The notes: generated from the letters alone by a model not told the origin. Shown: positions 1 to 11,532, counted from the first letter of the stretch. The stretch is DNA of 64,000 nt from Gymnothorax reevesii (GCA_029721435.1 CM056573.1:3134001-3198000), one strand, 5' to 3'. Numbers and translations: made by a program.

Positions 1-596
1 TGGTCACTGACTGATATCAGTCTGGCCTCAGTCGTATAGCCACCGTTTATCCCTTACGTTACCAATGAAGTGAATATATGAATATTCATGTCTTCAGGAT
101 AACAGGATAATGTTTGGTCATATCTGCATTTTGTTTATTTCAGTGGGACTCCCCAGTAGAATAAAGGCTAAATAAAAAAAAAAACTCAAATTACATAACA
201 TATTTCACTGCAATTGGCATTAGCTATAGCTCGAAGGGCATGATTGCATCAGCTAAATTAAAGTGATACTCCACCCAAAAACTATATTTGTATATCAATT
301 ACTCACCATTAGATGTCTTGAACGGATCAACTTGTTTCGCACCTGGCGCAACTTTATGGCCACTGGAGAGTTTTGAAAAAACATCCAAATTCCTTTTTTG
401 CAGGCACCAAATGGGGTCACCCAGTAGCAATGGGAAAACTCCACAAAACATCCGTTGACAAACTTTCAAACCATCGTCCAATGCATCGTCCAGTATAATC
501 CATGTCTGCTTTGTCCACTCGTATCCTCAGAACAAGAAACACGGTTATTTTTCGCTAAAAATAATATAATACCACAGTCATGCTTTAAGTAAGCTC

Positions 597-708
597 CCGC
601 ATTCAACTGAAGTCCCGCCTCCCAGCTCGTTCATTGCCCACAGATTCTTCTGTCACTCAGATGAATATTCGTATATAAACATGGGGCGGGACTTCCGTTG
701 AATGCAGA
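597..708. repeat. Inverted repeat with 21-24 bp arms
   Basis: ATTCAACTGAAGTCCCGCC (from 600) is nearly the reverse complement of GGCGGGACTTCCGTTGAAT (ending 705). This makes a hairpin of about 110 bp with a loop of about 65 bp. Probably a MITE remnant; no coding content. Confidence 0.65.
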
Positions 709-980
709 ACTGTGGTATTTAATTTATTTTTAAGTCTGTCTAAAGGGGCGGGGCACCCTTGCGACTGTGAGCCAATCACAGATCTCGCATGAATTGTGTG
801 TGAATATTTGAAAGCCAAACGCTGGCCTACCGACTGAGGCTAGACATATAAGCAAGTGACCCTTGGGAGTGACCAAAGCGTGATATGGACTCCAGGCTAA
901 CGCTGTCAGCCAATGAAATTTTTGTAGAAGTGATATGCACCTGCAGGAAATATCAAAAATAGGCGTGCAATGCACGAAAA

Positions 981-1070
981 ACCCCTCAGCCCGATGTCGA
1001 AGTTTTTGGAGACGCCCGCCCGCCTGCACGAAGGATAGCAACACCCCGTCAGCCTTGAGGGCTGAGGGTT
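981..1070. mobile_element. Short hairpin repeat, copy 1 (ACCCCTCAGCCC ends)
   Basis: A 90-bp element with 12-bp inverted ends (ACCCCTCAGCCC and GGGCTGAGGGTT). A second direct copy lies at 26441-26534, with the same interior (CGATGTCGAAGTTTTT and CCCGCCCGCC). Homology extends about 20 bp left of the inverted end (AGGCGTGCAATGCAC). Confidence 0.75.
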
Positions 1071-1302
1071 AAAAACATGTCGAGTGCTGGGCGATGGGAA
1101 AAGCACCACAGCTATGCGATAAAATTCCACAGAATTGAGGAAAGACAATGAGAGCATTTCAGTAATGATGCTCGTCAATCTGAGGAGGGATCCCAAATGA
1201 CATTTTCTAGTGAGCCGAAGCATTATCCAGTTTTTCTTTATTCAGCCATCAAGGAAATTATTTTAAGTCATTAATTAAGGTGCAACTACATTTAGTGTAG
1301 AG

Positions 1303-1506
1303 CAGGGGTCTCCAACCCTGTTCCTGAAGAGCTACCATCCTGAAGGTTATCACTCCAACCAAAGCAAACCACTCCTGCTTTCCCAGTTGCAGATCTTGAC
1401 GAGCTGCGAATGAGCTGAATCAGGTGTGTTAAATTAGCATTGGAGCAGAATCCTTCAGGATCTCCAGAGAGTGGTAGCTCGCCAGGAACAGGGCAGGAGA
1501 CCCCTG
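1303..1506. mobile_element. hAT-type MITE, 204 bp, 8-bp TSD
   Basis: The ends CAGGGGTCTCCAACCCTGTT and (reverse complement) CAGGGGTCTCCTGCCCTGTT are inverted repeats. They are flanked by a perfect 8-bp direct repeat GTGTAGAG (1295-1302 and 1507-1514), the hallmark of hAT insertion. No transposase reading frame is present, so the element would need an enzyme supplied in trans. Confidence 0.92.
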
Positions 1507-1749
1507 GTGTAGAGGTTCGGTATGGGACATGTGAGCGCTAATTTTATGTTTTCCATTGCCAAATCTTCTGGATGGCATCCAAACAAAGCTAGCCAGGAGG
1601 TGTGATGCCCTATGGTCAAACCGCACCGCTATGCGGAACTGTACTACTACCCGCAGAGATGTCCTACATCCCGTTTTGGAGGGAATACTGGGGAAATTAA
1701 AAGGTAATCAGAAAAATAGTGCCACAGGAACTGCATCGCACCTGGATTG

Positions 1750-2285
1750 ATTATACTTGTACAAGCCGTTCAATCACACCACGAACAAACAGTGGTGTCC
1801 TCATGAGTCGGAACATATGGGCCGAGTTTCAGCTCAGTTTCAGGAACCGCTGGTCGGATTGAGCCAATATTGGGAATTTCAGCTTTGCCAGCAAAAAACA
1901 CCCTAGAAACCAAATATGAGCAAAATCTGAGGGGGTGGGGTGACAATTTTGATTTTTTTTTGGGTAATTTGATATGGAATGACCCTGCTTCCATCTACCC
2001 ACATACCTAATATCAGCTTAATTGCTTCAAAAACTGCTTCATAATGGCTCCATATGGCATTTTCATATCTTAGCCTTGGCGGAACATATTTGAAATTGAA
2101 TCAGAACATCATGGACGAATTTTGCGTCCTCATGGGTAGGAACATATGTGCTACGTTTCATCTTTATCGATCCAGTGGTTTTGGAGAGGACGGTGTTTAC
2201 AGACAATGCCGGTGCCGAGGACAGACAGACGGCCCAAGACATAAGCCCACTCGACCTTCAGTCCAGGTGAGCTAAAAATTAGTTA
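1750..2285. repeat. Dispersed repeat with an internal 331-bp duplication
   Basis: Two related segments, around 1798 (TCCTCATGAGTCGGAACATA) and 2129 (TCCTCATGGGTAGGAACATA), are 331 bp apart. Both continue into a similar motif around the word GGTCGGA or GATCCAGTGG. The block ends in GACAGACAGACGG-like sequence typical of tails of fish interspersed repeats. The family is not recognised and no ORF is credible. Confidence 0.5.
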
Positions 2286-2699
2286 GGCTGCCCAAACTAA
2301 AATTTTCTAATTGCAGTTCTCCAACACGGAATATGCCCTCTGTTCTTAGAACCACCATTGAAACACACTGGAGGCGAGGAATGCGCTCACTTTACATCTA
2401 TAATGTGATGTCTTGCATATTTATCCTTTTCATGGAGTCAGGTTCATTAGCAATAAATCAAATTACGTACCAAGAGCACGAGGGGTTTTCACCATGACGG
2501 GCCTCATTATCACACCACTGCATGGCCAGGTTCATTTCATAATTCAAAAGGCATGTCGTGAAGCTCATACGATCTTCAGCACGTCTCTGATCACATCGCT
2601 GTTCAGAGAACCTCAGAGAGCAACAACAATCCTGTATTAACAGCTTTACATGAATCGGGACATAAAACGATTTATGAATCAAGGAATTAAAAATGTAAT

Positions 2700-2809
2700 T
2701 ATCCTGAGCAGTTGAAAATCTATCGTGTGGCAACTTGTTTAAAAGATCTCCTGCAGGGAGATTTTCAACAGCATCCGGTTTTGATATCTTCCCTATAGCG
2801 CTCTTAGGG
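2700..2809. mobile_element. Partial TTAA-type MITE
   Basis: The right end AGCGCTCTTAGGG is followed by TTAA (2810-2813), and GGTTTTGATATCTT precedes it, as in the complete copy at 19822-19958. The left part is rearranged: it carries the reverse complement of an interior segment of that copy (CTATCGTGTGGCAACTTGTT), so a clean left terminus is not seen. Confidence 0.5.
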
Positions 2810-3953
2810 TTAATAAATAAATGGCACGCTCTCTTTAGAGCGTCACTTGTTTTGAGGAAACTGGATTGGGTTTCAGTTTTTCACTCCTCCTGTGCTCATT
2901 TCCCGTCCTGTAGAACTGCCCTGTAATTTATGCGAGCCAGTACACACACAGCTCACAGACGGCAGAATAATATACACTTCAAGCAGCATGAAGAAGGGAA
3001 GTTGCCATAGAAACACAGGCGCTTCAGTCATGACACTGCGAGACGCAAATACGGCTTCATTCAGAGAGAGCGCAGAGAGAGGAGTTGAGCGTGAGAACGA
3101 GCAGCCAACAGTACAACAAGAGAGGAAATGCAGCGATGTCAGGGGATACGGATGCAGAGGACGACTCTGATGAACCCGAGCGACTCCTTAAACCAGGGGC
3201 AACCGCACCAGTCCGAACACCACAACTCACTCCACCGCAAGACTTCTTTTGAGCTGTTATTAGGTGTTAGTGCCTGACCGATATGGGATTTCTGAGACCG
3301 ATGCCGATTGTACGGCGAGGGAAATGCATAGATTATCGATGTAGTGAGGGACAGTGAATGTCTGAGCAGGAATGAAAATGGATGTTTTCTCTGTGGACTG
3401 TGCACAGATGTGACAGTGCAAACGTACAGAGATGTGATCATTTATCAACCAGTTTTCATCAGAGAGGAACATTGATCAAATACAGACGAAAAACAAACAG
3501 CTAAACAAACATCAGACGGTGTGTTAGGCTGTAGGAAATGAGTGAACATTTCAATAATGGAAAAAGCGGAATAAACAGCCGCGCTTTATGAAAAATGACT
3601 CAACAAACTCAAATACTGAACATCTCAGTACTGACAGTCAGTGAGGGACGGATAGTAAAGCAAAGTGCAAAGAACATAAAAATATTAAAGATGAAGACAT
3701 GTTGGTCCTACAAATTCACATTTCATCCTGGATCACAGGTACAGATGCAGGTATACAGAAAATGTAAATACTGGCTCAGTATACGGGTGGACTGACATAA
3801 CGGCCCCCGGCACTATTAGGTGTTTCACCGTAGGACTGACATACACTCCTTCAGGACGGCAGGTCACCAGGAACAGGGGCGACAACAACTGAAAACTCAG
3901 CGAGCCTGAGGCTGCCAGCAACTAAGGCCTGAGCGGACCGGACCGAACCTTAC

Positions 3954-4971
3954 CTTTACGGGGCAGGGTATGTGGTAATCCCGGCAGCGATTCTGGACCC
4001 AGGCGGTCTCCCACGAGGCCCGGTGGCTCTGCTCGTACAGGTGACACCCGATGACCCCCAGTAAGGGCACCAGGTAGAGCGCGGAGAAGGCCCCGATCCG
4101 GATCATGAACTTGCCCAGCTTGTCGCGGTTCTCCTTCTCTAGAGGGATCTCGGTTCTGGCCCGGTTCAGCGCGGCGATACCGGCCAGGAGCAGCCCGGAT
4201 CCGGCAGCTACGGCCAAACAGGGGGGCGCCAGGACGAACCAGCGCAGAGCGTCGGCGTCGTACAGCCCCACGAAGCACACCCCGCTCACATTGTCCCCCT
4301 CGATCTTATTCAGCGCCAGCAGGGCCACAGTCAGGGCCCCCGGGACCCCCCAGGCCCCAGCGTGGAAGAGCAGCGCCTTCTTTTCGATGGCCTCGCTGCC
4401 CCACTTGGGCACGGCGGCCAGGAACCATGTGACCGTAAGGACCACCCACCAGGCGCTGCCGGCCGTGGTAAAGAAGTACAGGGCCATGAAGAGCAGGGTG
4501 CAGGCCTTGTTGTGCGACCCCTGCGTGACCGTCGCCGCCCTCCCCAGCGCCGGCCGAGCCTCGTTACAGGCCACCCGCTCCTCCAGCAGGAAGCCCAGAA
4601 GGAAGGTGAGCGACACCATCATGTAACAGACAGCGTAAAACACGATGGGCCTCTCCGGGTAACGGAACCGCGCCATGTCGATGAGGAAGGTGAGAAACGT
4701 AAACAGGGTGGCGGAGAGGCAGACGACGGAGAAGGCACCAATGGCGTAGCGTGCCAGCCGAAGCTCGTCCCGCTCCAGATACATGTTGGGGCAGGGCGGG
4801 GAACAGTCCCTGGTGCCCAGGAACACGTAGCCTAAATCGGGGTCCACCTTCAGCTCCCGCGGGCACCAGAAGCCGTAATCCCGCCGAGCCGCATCGGACA
4901 CGTCCTCCGTGGGCTCCACCAGGGGGATCAGGTCCTCGGCCCTCGGGTAAGACTCATCGCAGTCTGGGAAC
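3954..4971 (-). CDS. fzd3: frizzled-3, coding exon 3 (linker and TM1-TM6)
   Basis: The acceptor CAG (4974-4972) is followed by G TTC CCA GAC, completing the split Arg codon. The exon encodes residues 131-470: FPDCDESYPR, the linker RDYGFWCPREL, CPNMY, then TM1 (about 205-229), TM2 (237-260), TM3 (288-312), TM4 (330-350), TM5 (374-400) and TM6 (419-440). It closes with the extracellular loop CRDYHIPCPVK. The donor is AAG|GTAAGG (3953-3952). Known: in frizzleds TM7, the KTxxxW Dishevelled-binding motif and the C-tail follow. Those exons are not visible in the 3.9 kb to the left edge, so the gene runs off the window. The exon is distinctly GC-rich compared with its flanks. Confidence 0.95.
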
Positions 4972-5932
4972 CTGCCGGAAACGACTTTCGTTCACCCGAT
5001 CATGGACACATTTTTCCTCAACATCCAAGTTCATTACAGCAGAGTTAGATGAACATCACAATGGGAAGGCAAGAACTAATTGGACAGTACGATGAGCAGT
5101 TATTTATTCTTTTCCACAAAAATTCAAAATTAGTGCTCTCCAACTGCGCTGCTTCCCACAGCCACTGATTATAGTTTGGTCGGCAACGAATGACAAGATC
5201 AAGTTGACAAAAAATCGGTTGAAACTGCAATTAAAAGCTGCTCTTTTCTACAAGTACTTTACAATACTTGCTCAATTCTGAAATCTTCAAAAACCATTAA
5301 CCCAAGTAATTTACATATTTTATTCAGCATCACACAAAACACATTTATTATTATAAAATTATAATGATTAAATTTATAAATCCATACTTGGATTATACTG
5401 CAGAGTAATAGAGGTTTTATAGATCCTGAATTGGTGACCTAATTGACAAACACTGCACCACCATGTGAACGTGCTCAGATGAGTAACAGGTTTGATTGAT
5501 GAGGTCACAATAGCACATCACCCAGCCCCACCCATCGCTCCCTCTGCACAGGATCATGACTCGGACAGGACACCAGCCACTGTTTTGCTAATGAGATCCA
5601 GTAACAAAAGCGCCCGTGAGACCAAGGACACTGTCCACTGGACCTCTCACACAGGGCTTTCAGTCTCACTTTAGGGGTTCACTTGCTCCCTGAGAGCCAA
5701 TAGGATCTTTCTCACTCAGTACCTGGATCTTGAGTGAGCAACAGTGTTCACTTTTCTCTCCATTTTTCAAATTACTTGTTAGTAATTTCAGCTCTTACAT
5801 CGTATATCTTCCACCACCCTAATGGCCAACATCTCCAGTCTGAGCTGGTCACTGAGGGATTTATACTTCAGGAAGAAAGAGCGAGTCGGGTGAATGCACA
5901 GAAGCGCCGAGCTCAGGTCAGTTTTCCGTTAC
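4972..5932 (-). other. fzd3 intron 2
   Basis: This 961-bp interval has matching GT (5932-5931) and AG (4973-4972) ends. It is AT-rich and I recognise no gene or repeat in it. Confidence 0.85.
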
Positions 5933-6129
5933 CTGCCGCACTCCATTTCCTCGGGCCAGGCGACCCCGAACACGTCCAGGAGCTGCTGGCAGTCGTGTCG
6001 AGCTCGCTGGCACAGCCGGCGACAGGGCAGAGAGACGCGGCCATACTGCGTGCACACCGGAGCGTGCAGCGCACAAAGGAAGGGCCTCAGATCCGGGGAG
6101 CACTGCAGGTTCACTATGGGGTGGAAGCG
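5933..6129 (-). CDS. fzd3: frizzled-3, coding exon 2 (rest of CRD)
   Basis: The acceptor CAG (6132-6130) is followed by CGC TTC CAC, giving RFHPIVNLQC. The exon encodes residues 66-130 plus two bases of codon 131: the second half of the CRD, with SPDLRPFLCALHAPVC, the CRRLCQRA motif and VAWPEEMECGR. It ends at AG before a GTAACG donor (5932-5931), splitting an Arg codon completed by exon 3. The pattern of CRD cysteines looks complete across exons 1-2, so the Wnt-binding domain appears functional. The preceding intron of 2,008 bp carries a minisatellite (6298-6712). Confidence 0.94.
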
Positions 6130-6297
6130 CTGCATGGACGGAGGGGCAAAGTTTTTACCACGCAATTCAGGAGCAGCACATCTCTATCTCTTCAGCAGTG
6201 AGAAAACCCACAGTCTGCCAATATCCTCGGTGCTAAAACCGCAGACAAAAAAATGTGAGACAAAGTAAAAGGCAAAGCTATATAAAATTATGATAAC

Positions 6298-6712
6298 GTG
6301 TCCAACACAGGCCTACATCTCGCTCCGCTTTTACAACAGGCCTACATCTCACTCCGCCTCTACACAGGCCTACATCTTGCTCCGCTTTTACAACAGGCCT
6401 ACATCTCACTCCGCCTCTACACAGGCCTACATCTCGCTCCGCTTTTACAACAGGCCTACATCTCGCTCCGCTTTTACAACAGGCCTACATGTCACTCCAC
6501 TTCTTCACAGGCCTACATCTCACTCCGCTTTTACAACAGGCCTACATCTCGCTCCGCTTTTACAACAGGCCTACATCTCACTCCACCTCTACACAGGCCT
6601 ACATCTCGCTCCGCTTTTACAACAGGCCTACATGTCACTCCGCTTCTTCACCGGCCTACATCTCACTCCGCTTCTACACAGGCCTACATCTCACTCCGCT
6701 TCTACACCGGCC
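6298..6712. repeat. 28-30 bp minisatellite in fzd3 intron 1
   Basis: About 14 tandem units of the type ACAGGCCTACATCTCGCTCC followed by GCTTTTACA or GCCTCTAC. Units alternate in length by one or two bases, and substitutions (CTCGCTCC/CTCACTCC, TTTTACA/TTCTACA/CCTCTAC) recur in patterns that suggest duplication of unit pairs. The array keeps all three plus-strand frames open, giving spurious 117-192 aa ORFs. It lies between exons 1 and 2 of fzd3 and is read as intron. Confidence 0.92.
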
Positions 6713-8137
6713 TACACCACGCTCCAGCTCAGTGTTTTCACTGGTCCAGCGTGGAGAGAGAACACACTCATCAAATCAAGCTACCAGGACTTCTCAAACA
6801 CCGCATACTCACGCAGAGCTTAGAGAGACATGTACTGGCTAAAATATCTTCCCAAGATTTACATAGTTGGCAGTGAGCCAATCAGTATCCCAGGGCAGCT
6901 AAACCATAAGCTAATGTTTGACAACAAGAGAATATTTGTTTGACTACTTGGTCCTACAAGCAAGTTCACTGTAAAAGGTTTGGAAGCACAGCTACTATCA
7001 AATGCTGTCTGGATCTGTGGCTTCAGTGCCTGGAAAGATCATTTCAAATACAGCCAATTCATAGATAATTTCCCAATACGCAATATTATGTCAATATAAT
7101 ATTATATTAACATCCACTTAGTGCTTGTCCCAGATGGCTGTAGGCTTCTTCGAAAGTGAGTCAGCAAGGCACTCGCTCACTTTAAAGCTTAAGTTTTGCC
7201 CACTAGTGAAGACATCACTGTTTAGGAAAATTTCAATTTATTCTTTCCCTTGCAAATTCTTCTCACTCCTTTCCTTGATGAGTAATAATCCTTGTCACAG
7301 AACTGACGCTTACTTCACTCTCACCATTTTAGCTCCCACAAGTGACCACACCACAGAGCTGTCCTACAGTTTCTAACTCGGCCGCTGTAATCCATCAGTG
7401 CATTTACACAGGCGAGGCACAAACATGGCGGATAGCAACCGCTGTCAAGGTCCGTATCACATGAGTGAAAACCAGCAACATACACCTCAAAGCAAATGTT
7501 CCAGCTGAGGTGACTTCCTTCAACATTCCCTGTGCACGGAGGACACACTGTGGGAGAGAAACCGGGAGAAGTAACACACACCATGGCGGCCCCTCCCCCA
7601 CACCAACCTGTTTGTGTACAGGCGAGTGCAGCGCAAACAGGTAACGATGCACCCATAATGCAACTTAATACCGCATGGACAGGTGCGCCAGCCCAAGGGT
7701 TGGGCGGGCTGAGAACCGCTTTGTGGGTTGAGAAATGAAGCCGTTACCATAGCATGTAAATTTCAGTTTCCCCTCGGAGGCAACGACAGGCCCTGACTCA
7801 TTAAATCTCAGCGCTTAAGCGCACAAAGCAACTGTATAATGGAGGAAGGAGAAATTATCTTATGTTCAGAAAATGAACCCTACAAAAATGCAACTTATTT
7901 GGCAGGGTACTGTGACAGGATAAGTGATACAGGCGCCTAGTTTAAACCTGCTTGGGAAGGATAACAGATTGCCCATGTTGCACTAGTAAGCATGCAGCCA
8001 CTTCCACTTGAACGACTCAAAACACTTGGTTCATTTACAAGCAAAGTTGTTTCACAGGATAAATTAAAATCTTAAGATAACAGGGCGAAATGGAAAAAAT
8101 GGAACGGTGATATGGGCGATAGACTCATGCACTGTAC

Positions 8138-8332
8138 CTCCATGGCCAGCTCAGCGGTCTGCTGGTCGTAGTGGTCCAGGAGGTTGGGGGTGAAGGTGGT
8201 GTTGTAGGGCAGCCGCTGGCACATGCGCATGGTGACGGGCTCGCATGCGAAGGCGCTGTGACTCTCCGATGACTCGGCCTGAATGGCCACGCAGGCGGAG
8301 AGCGTGGAGAGCAGGACCCAGACCTTAATCAT
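8138..8332 (-). CDS. fzd3: frizzled-3, coding exon 1 (signal peptide and start of CRD)
   Basis: Seen: an ATG at 8332-8330 opens a hydrophobic signal peptide (residues 1-19, ending AIQA). The first part of the frizzled cysteine-rich domain follows, with C30, C38 and the conserved N-glycosylation site YNTT (43-46), then DHYDQQTAELAME. The exon ends in phase 0 at GAG followed by a GTACAG donor (8137-8136). Known: FZD3 is a seven-pass Wnt receptor acting in planar cell polarity and axon guidance, and the N-terminal CRD binds Wnt outside the cell. The three exons in the window join in frame to exactly 470 codons (195+197+1018 nt), against about 666 residues in the human protein. The TM2 region (YPERPIVFYAVCYMMVS) and EIPLEKEN identify FZD3 rather than FZD6. 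I cannot tell which fish paralogue this is. Confidence 0.93.
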
Positions 8333-8899
8333 CCTTCTGCTGCGGAGTCACCGAGGCGGAACTGCAATTTCTCAGTTTGGGATCACAACAGGAGGCTACT
8401 AGGAATTAAAAGATGTCTACCGAGGAGGAGATTCTTCTGGCTATAGATACTGGCCGTCCGCCGTAATATTTTCCGCACTATAACGCCGAGACTCGGTGCC
8501 TCCATTGCGCAAAGTAGTGAGTCCAATTCCATGCAGGGCGCGCATTGTTCGATCAGGGCGTATGTGTTCTCGTACGAGCAATTATATGAACTGCTTTATA
8601 CCAAAGAGACCACATAAAACACCCCAGAAAAACGTATTGATTCTCAGGTTTAGAGGTTCAGTGTCGTCCTTGGACCAGCAGGTCATGGACCAGAGGATGG
8701 AGAGAAAGTAAATACTTCGGCTGCCTGGAAAGTAAACAGAGGAGCCACCGTTAGTCACAACACAAGCCAAATAGAACAGTTCTGTCAAGACCCACGAGTT
8801 AGCCAATTTAACAAGAGCACGATAGAAACGCTTTAAACAAATTAACGACTTATATACAAATGATACTTGAATGACGTCAGTGCTGGTCAGGGTTTAATC

Positions 8900-9560
8900 A
8901 CTCGACTACCGAAAATGTCAAGTGTCGGCCGCAGCAGACACGCAGTCCGTGTCATATTTCTGCAAATGGTGACGAAATTCACCGCCTGCGGCGCAGGTCA
9001 GTCAGCCTTATATCAGCTGAAGTGACTGTTGTTTTTATTCCGCCACTTTCGACAGAAACCTCTCCCCTGCGGAGAGTGACTCGGCCGGATTAAGCTGCTT
9101 TCACACCGGACGCGAAAACGTATTTTTCGCACGACAGATTAACGTACATCCAAAGTCAACGCGAAGACGCCAATTCGCGTCTTTACGGCGAAATTTAAAG
9201 TGCGACGCAAATATAAAGGCAGCAAAACCAAATGGCAACCGAGTTAACCGGGTGTCTCCCTCCGCAGTGAGCGAGCCGGACTAACCCTGCGTGTTTAACG
9301 GGAAAGCGAACCAGCTAACCTCACCGGAGCCGGGGCAGCTAACGTTAGCTGGGGGGGAGGCTTCACCAGCCCTTAACGCTACAGCGCGTTAGCTCTTCCA
9401 GCTTAACTAACGTTATGATGTCCAGCGAATTAAGTTATAACGCCGCCGCTTATGACAGACAATTTCAAGAATAATCCACTGCTCTTCTGCAGCCGATCAC
9501 GATGCGTTTACAGCCGCATTGATACCACATTCCTGCCCGCCGCGGCACCGATCACGCTCA
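8900..9560. promoter_or_regulatory. CpG-rich region upstream of fzd3 (possible promoter/5' UTR)
   Basis: Seen: CpG-dense sequence begins about 0.6 kb upstream of the fzd3 ATG, including CGGCCGCAGCAGACACGC near 8928 and the 9061-9560 stretch. Inference: a CpG-island promoter or non-coding first exon for the minus-strand fzd3 gene. No TATA box or transcription start can be fixed. Part of the CpG content comes from a MITE at 9582-9741 and a related fragment near 9094. Confidence 0.4.
9094..9230. mobile_element. Truncated second copy of the GCTTTCACACC MITE
   Basis: GCTGCTTTCACACCGGACGC at 9094, then TTTTTCGCACGACAGATT and CAAAGTCAACGC, parallels the 9582-9741 element for about 80-100 bp. A clean right terminal repeat is not seen, so this copy is truncated or rearranged. 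Confidence 0.5.
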
Positions 9561-9581
9561 CATTACCCAACGCTGCGTTAC

Positions 9582-9741
9582 GCCGCTTTCACACCAGACG
9601 CGAAACGAATTTTTCGCACGACAGATTGCATTCAAAGTCAATGCAAAGACGCGAATACACGCTTGTTTTCGCAACTTTGCGTTGACTTTGAGTGCAAGAC
9701 GCCTAGAGAAAAAATCGTTTCGCGTCCAGTGTGAAAGCGGC
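9582..9741. mobile_element. 160-bp MITE with GCCGCTTTCACAC terminal inverted repeats
   Basis: The left end GCCGCTTTCACACCAGACGC and the right end (reverse complement GCCGCTTTCACACTGGACGC) form inverted repeats of about 25 bp. The interior is itself partly self-complementary around the CAAAGTCAA/TTGACTTTG motifs. No coding capacity, so a non-autonomous DNA transposon. The superfamily is not settled: I could not confirm a target duplication. Confidence 0.75.
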
Positions 9742-10803
9742 TCTACGCTGGTAGCGGGAAGAAAACAAAGCAGTGGTTGGATGCATTGTGCTGCTCCGGA
9801 GGGCCAGCGAGCTCCCTTAACACTAGTGCAAATGCACCTGCCGCGGTCTCAGAGCCTTCTACTATATTTATCATGCAGGACGTGATTAAACACTTAAAAT
9901 ATAGACCGAATTTACAAAGACAGCGATTAGTCTTACCGAGGCCCCATGAGCAGATCCACGGCACTGGCGAACAACGGACTACTGCCCACGATTAACTGCG
10001 CCCTGGGAGACAACAACGCGCTTTGCGTAAGGCGACCACACCGCGGAGTAATGAGATCAGTCCCTGCTGCTGACGAGCAGCGGCCGTGTCAGAGATGCCC
10101 CTCAGTCAGTATAAGCACCTCCTCATCCACGGACAGAAGTGTAGTCAGTTCATCCAATAAAATAAAATTTCTCATCCCCACATATTTATGGCTAACGTTA
10201 CATTTGAACAACTGATTCCCTTACAATTGTGGATGATTCTCGATTAATTTTTTTATTTTTATTTTCTTTTCGGAATTGTCTGATTCCGCTCAATGTTGCC
10301 AAACAATGAACTAATAGCATTGATATTTAAGTGAAGCGAGCAATTTGGTCATGAAGGAGAAAGGAAAAATTCAAAGAGAGGGAAAACGATGGAGTCTAAG
10401 ATCTTAAGCAGTAGACCCTCGAACACTTGCTTGGGCCTAACGTCTTCTTCTTTGAAATTGTCACTGTTATAATTCCTTTACGGTGCATACACCGCCACCT
10501 AATGTGCTGGAGTGTGACCCCGGTCACGGTCCGACTAAAAATTCTATCATCCAATCCTGCTGTTTTGAGAAAATTAAAAAGTGCCTTACCGTCCACTTTC
10601 TCTCCCCCCCCCATCTACTGGACATTGGTCTCATGCTCCTGTTTCATGTCTACCAATCAGTCTAATTGATGCACTTAACCCTGTGTGCAAATGTAATCTG
10701 CATCACATAGTTTCCTCTTACCTGGTATAACGGCTCCCCACCTTCTCCATGACTCACTTCTTCATGTTGTTAAAACTCCCCCCTTGATTGCAGTTGTTCC
10801 ATT

Positions 10804-11284
10804 TGTGATGGCCCCAATTTGTTATTACATTTAGGACAGCAGGGGATGATAGACACAACTTTAAAAACTTCAACAGATTTAATTAAACAAAGGCAACTAA
10901 CAACAAAATACTCTACTGACCAAGATTGTTAAATACAAGAACAAAAATATTTACAGTCCCTTTGGTTGGGTTGCTTGGTGATGTCCTGGGTGAGGAAAAT
11001 GTTCCAACACAGGCAAAAATCCACTAAAAACTTCACAGGTCTTGAACAGAATGACAGGTCTGGTCAAATGTATCCTTCTCCTTGCAATTCCTCCTACTAC
11101 TTTACTCTCTCAGTTTTACTCCTTATATACTCTTTTGCAGACCCCTCCCACCTTTTAGACTTTTTTTTTATCTCTGGGACTTTCTATCTCAGACATGCCC
11201 AGGACATGTCTAAACCTAGCTCCAGTCTGGGCTTAACAAAAGAAAGGTCAATACTGCCATCTAGTGGCTTCTATTCACATTACA
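10804..11284 (-). repeat. 3' LTR of the Gmr1-like element
   Basis: 481 bp, about 96% identical by eye to 15838-16316. The outer end begins TGTGATGGCCCC (plus strand) and the inner end is CATTACA. The polypurine tract lies just inside at 11285-11294 (GGAATGGAGG on the minus strand). Confidence 0.93.
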
Positions 11285-11421
11285 CCTCCATTCCAAAAGG
11301 GAAAAAGTTTGACTCATAAAGGCAAAATTTTTCTTTTCAATACAAAATGGTAAAGTAGACACTTGTCTATATATACATATAATACAATATGCCCATAAAC
11401 ACATGGGATATATACACATAC

Positions 11422-11532
11422 TCAAAAACGGGATAAGCAATCAGCAATTACATTGTCAGTACCCTTTACATGCTTAATTTCCAAGTCAAACTCCTGTAAA
11501 ATCAAACTCCAATTCAACATTCTCCGATTCTT
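11422..11532 (-). pseudogene. RNase H C-terminal remnant
   Basis: Reads KNRRMLNWSLILQEFDLE, then HVKGTDNVIADCLSRF and a stop, the normal end of a gypsy RNase H domain. The end of the RT and most of RNase H, which should separate it from the RT at about 11550, are missing, so an internal deletion lies near 11533-11550. Confidence 0.8.

Noticed and set aside
4105..4835. Two plus-strand ORFs of 157 and 173 codons
   Set aside because: Antisense shadows of the GC-rich fzd3 exon 3; no independent features.
6298..6876. 192-codon plus-strand ORF of repeated TGLHLAPLLQQAYI
   Set aside because: A product of the intron 1 minisatellite; overlapping frames give equally long ORFs.
10966..11319. Plus-strand ORF starting MGCLVMSW, repeated at 16000-16245
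   Set aside because: Both lie inside the two LTRs of the retroelement, so the similarity is LTR identity rather than a gene family.
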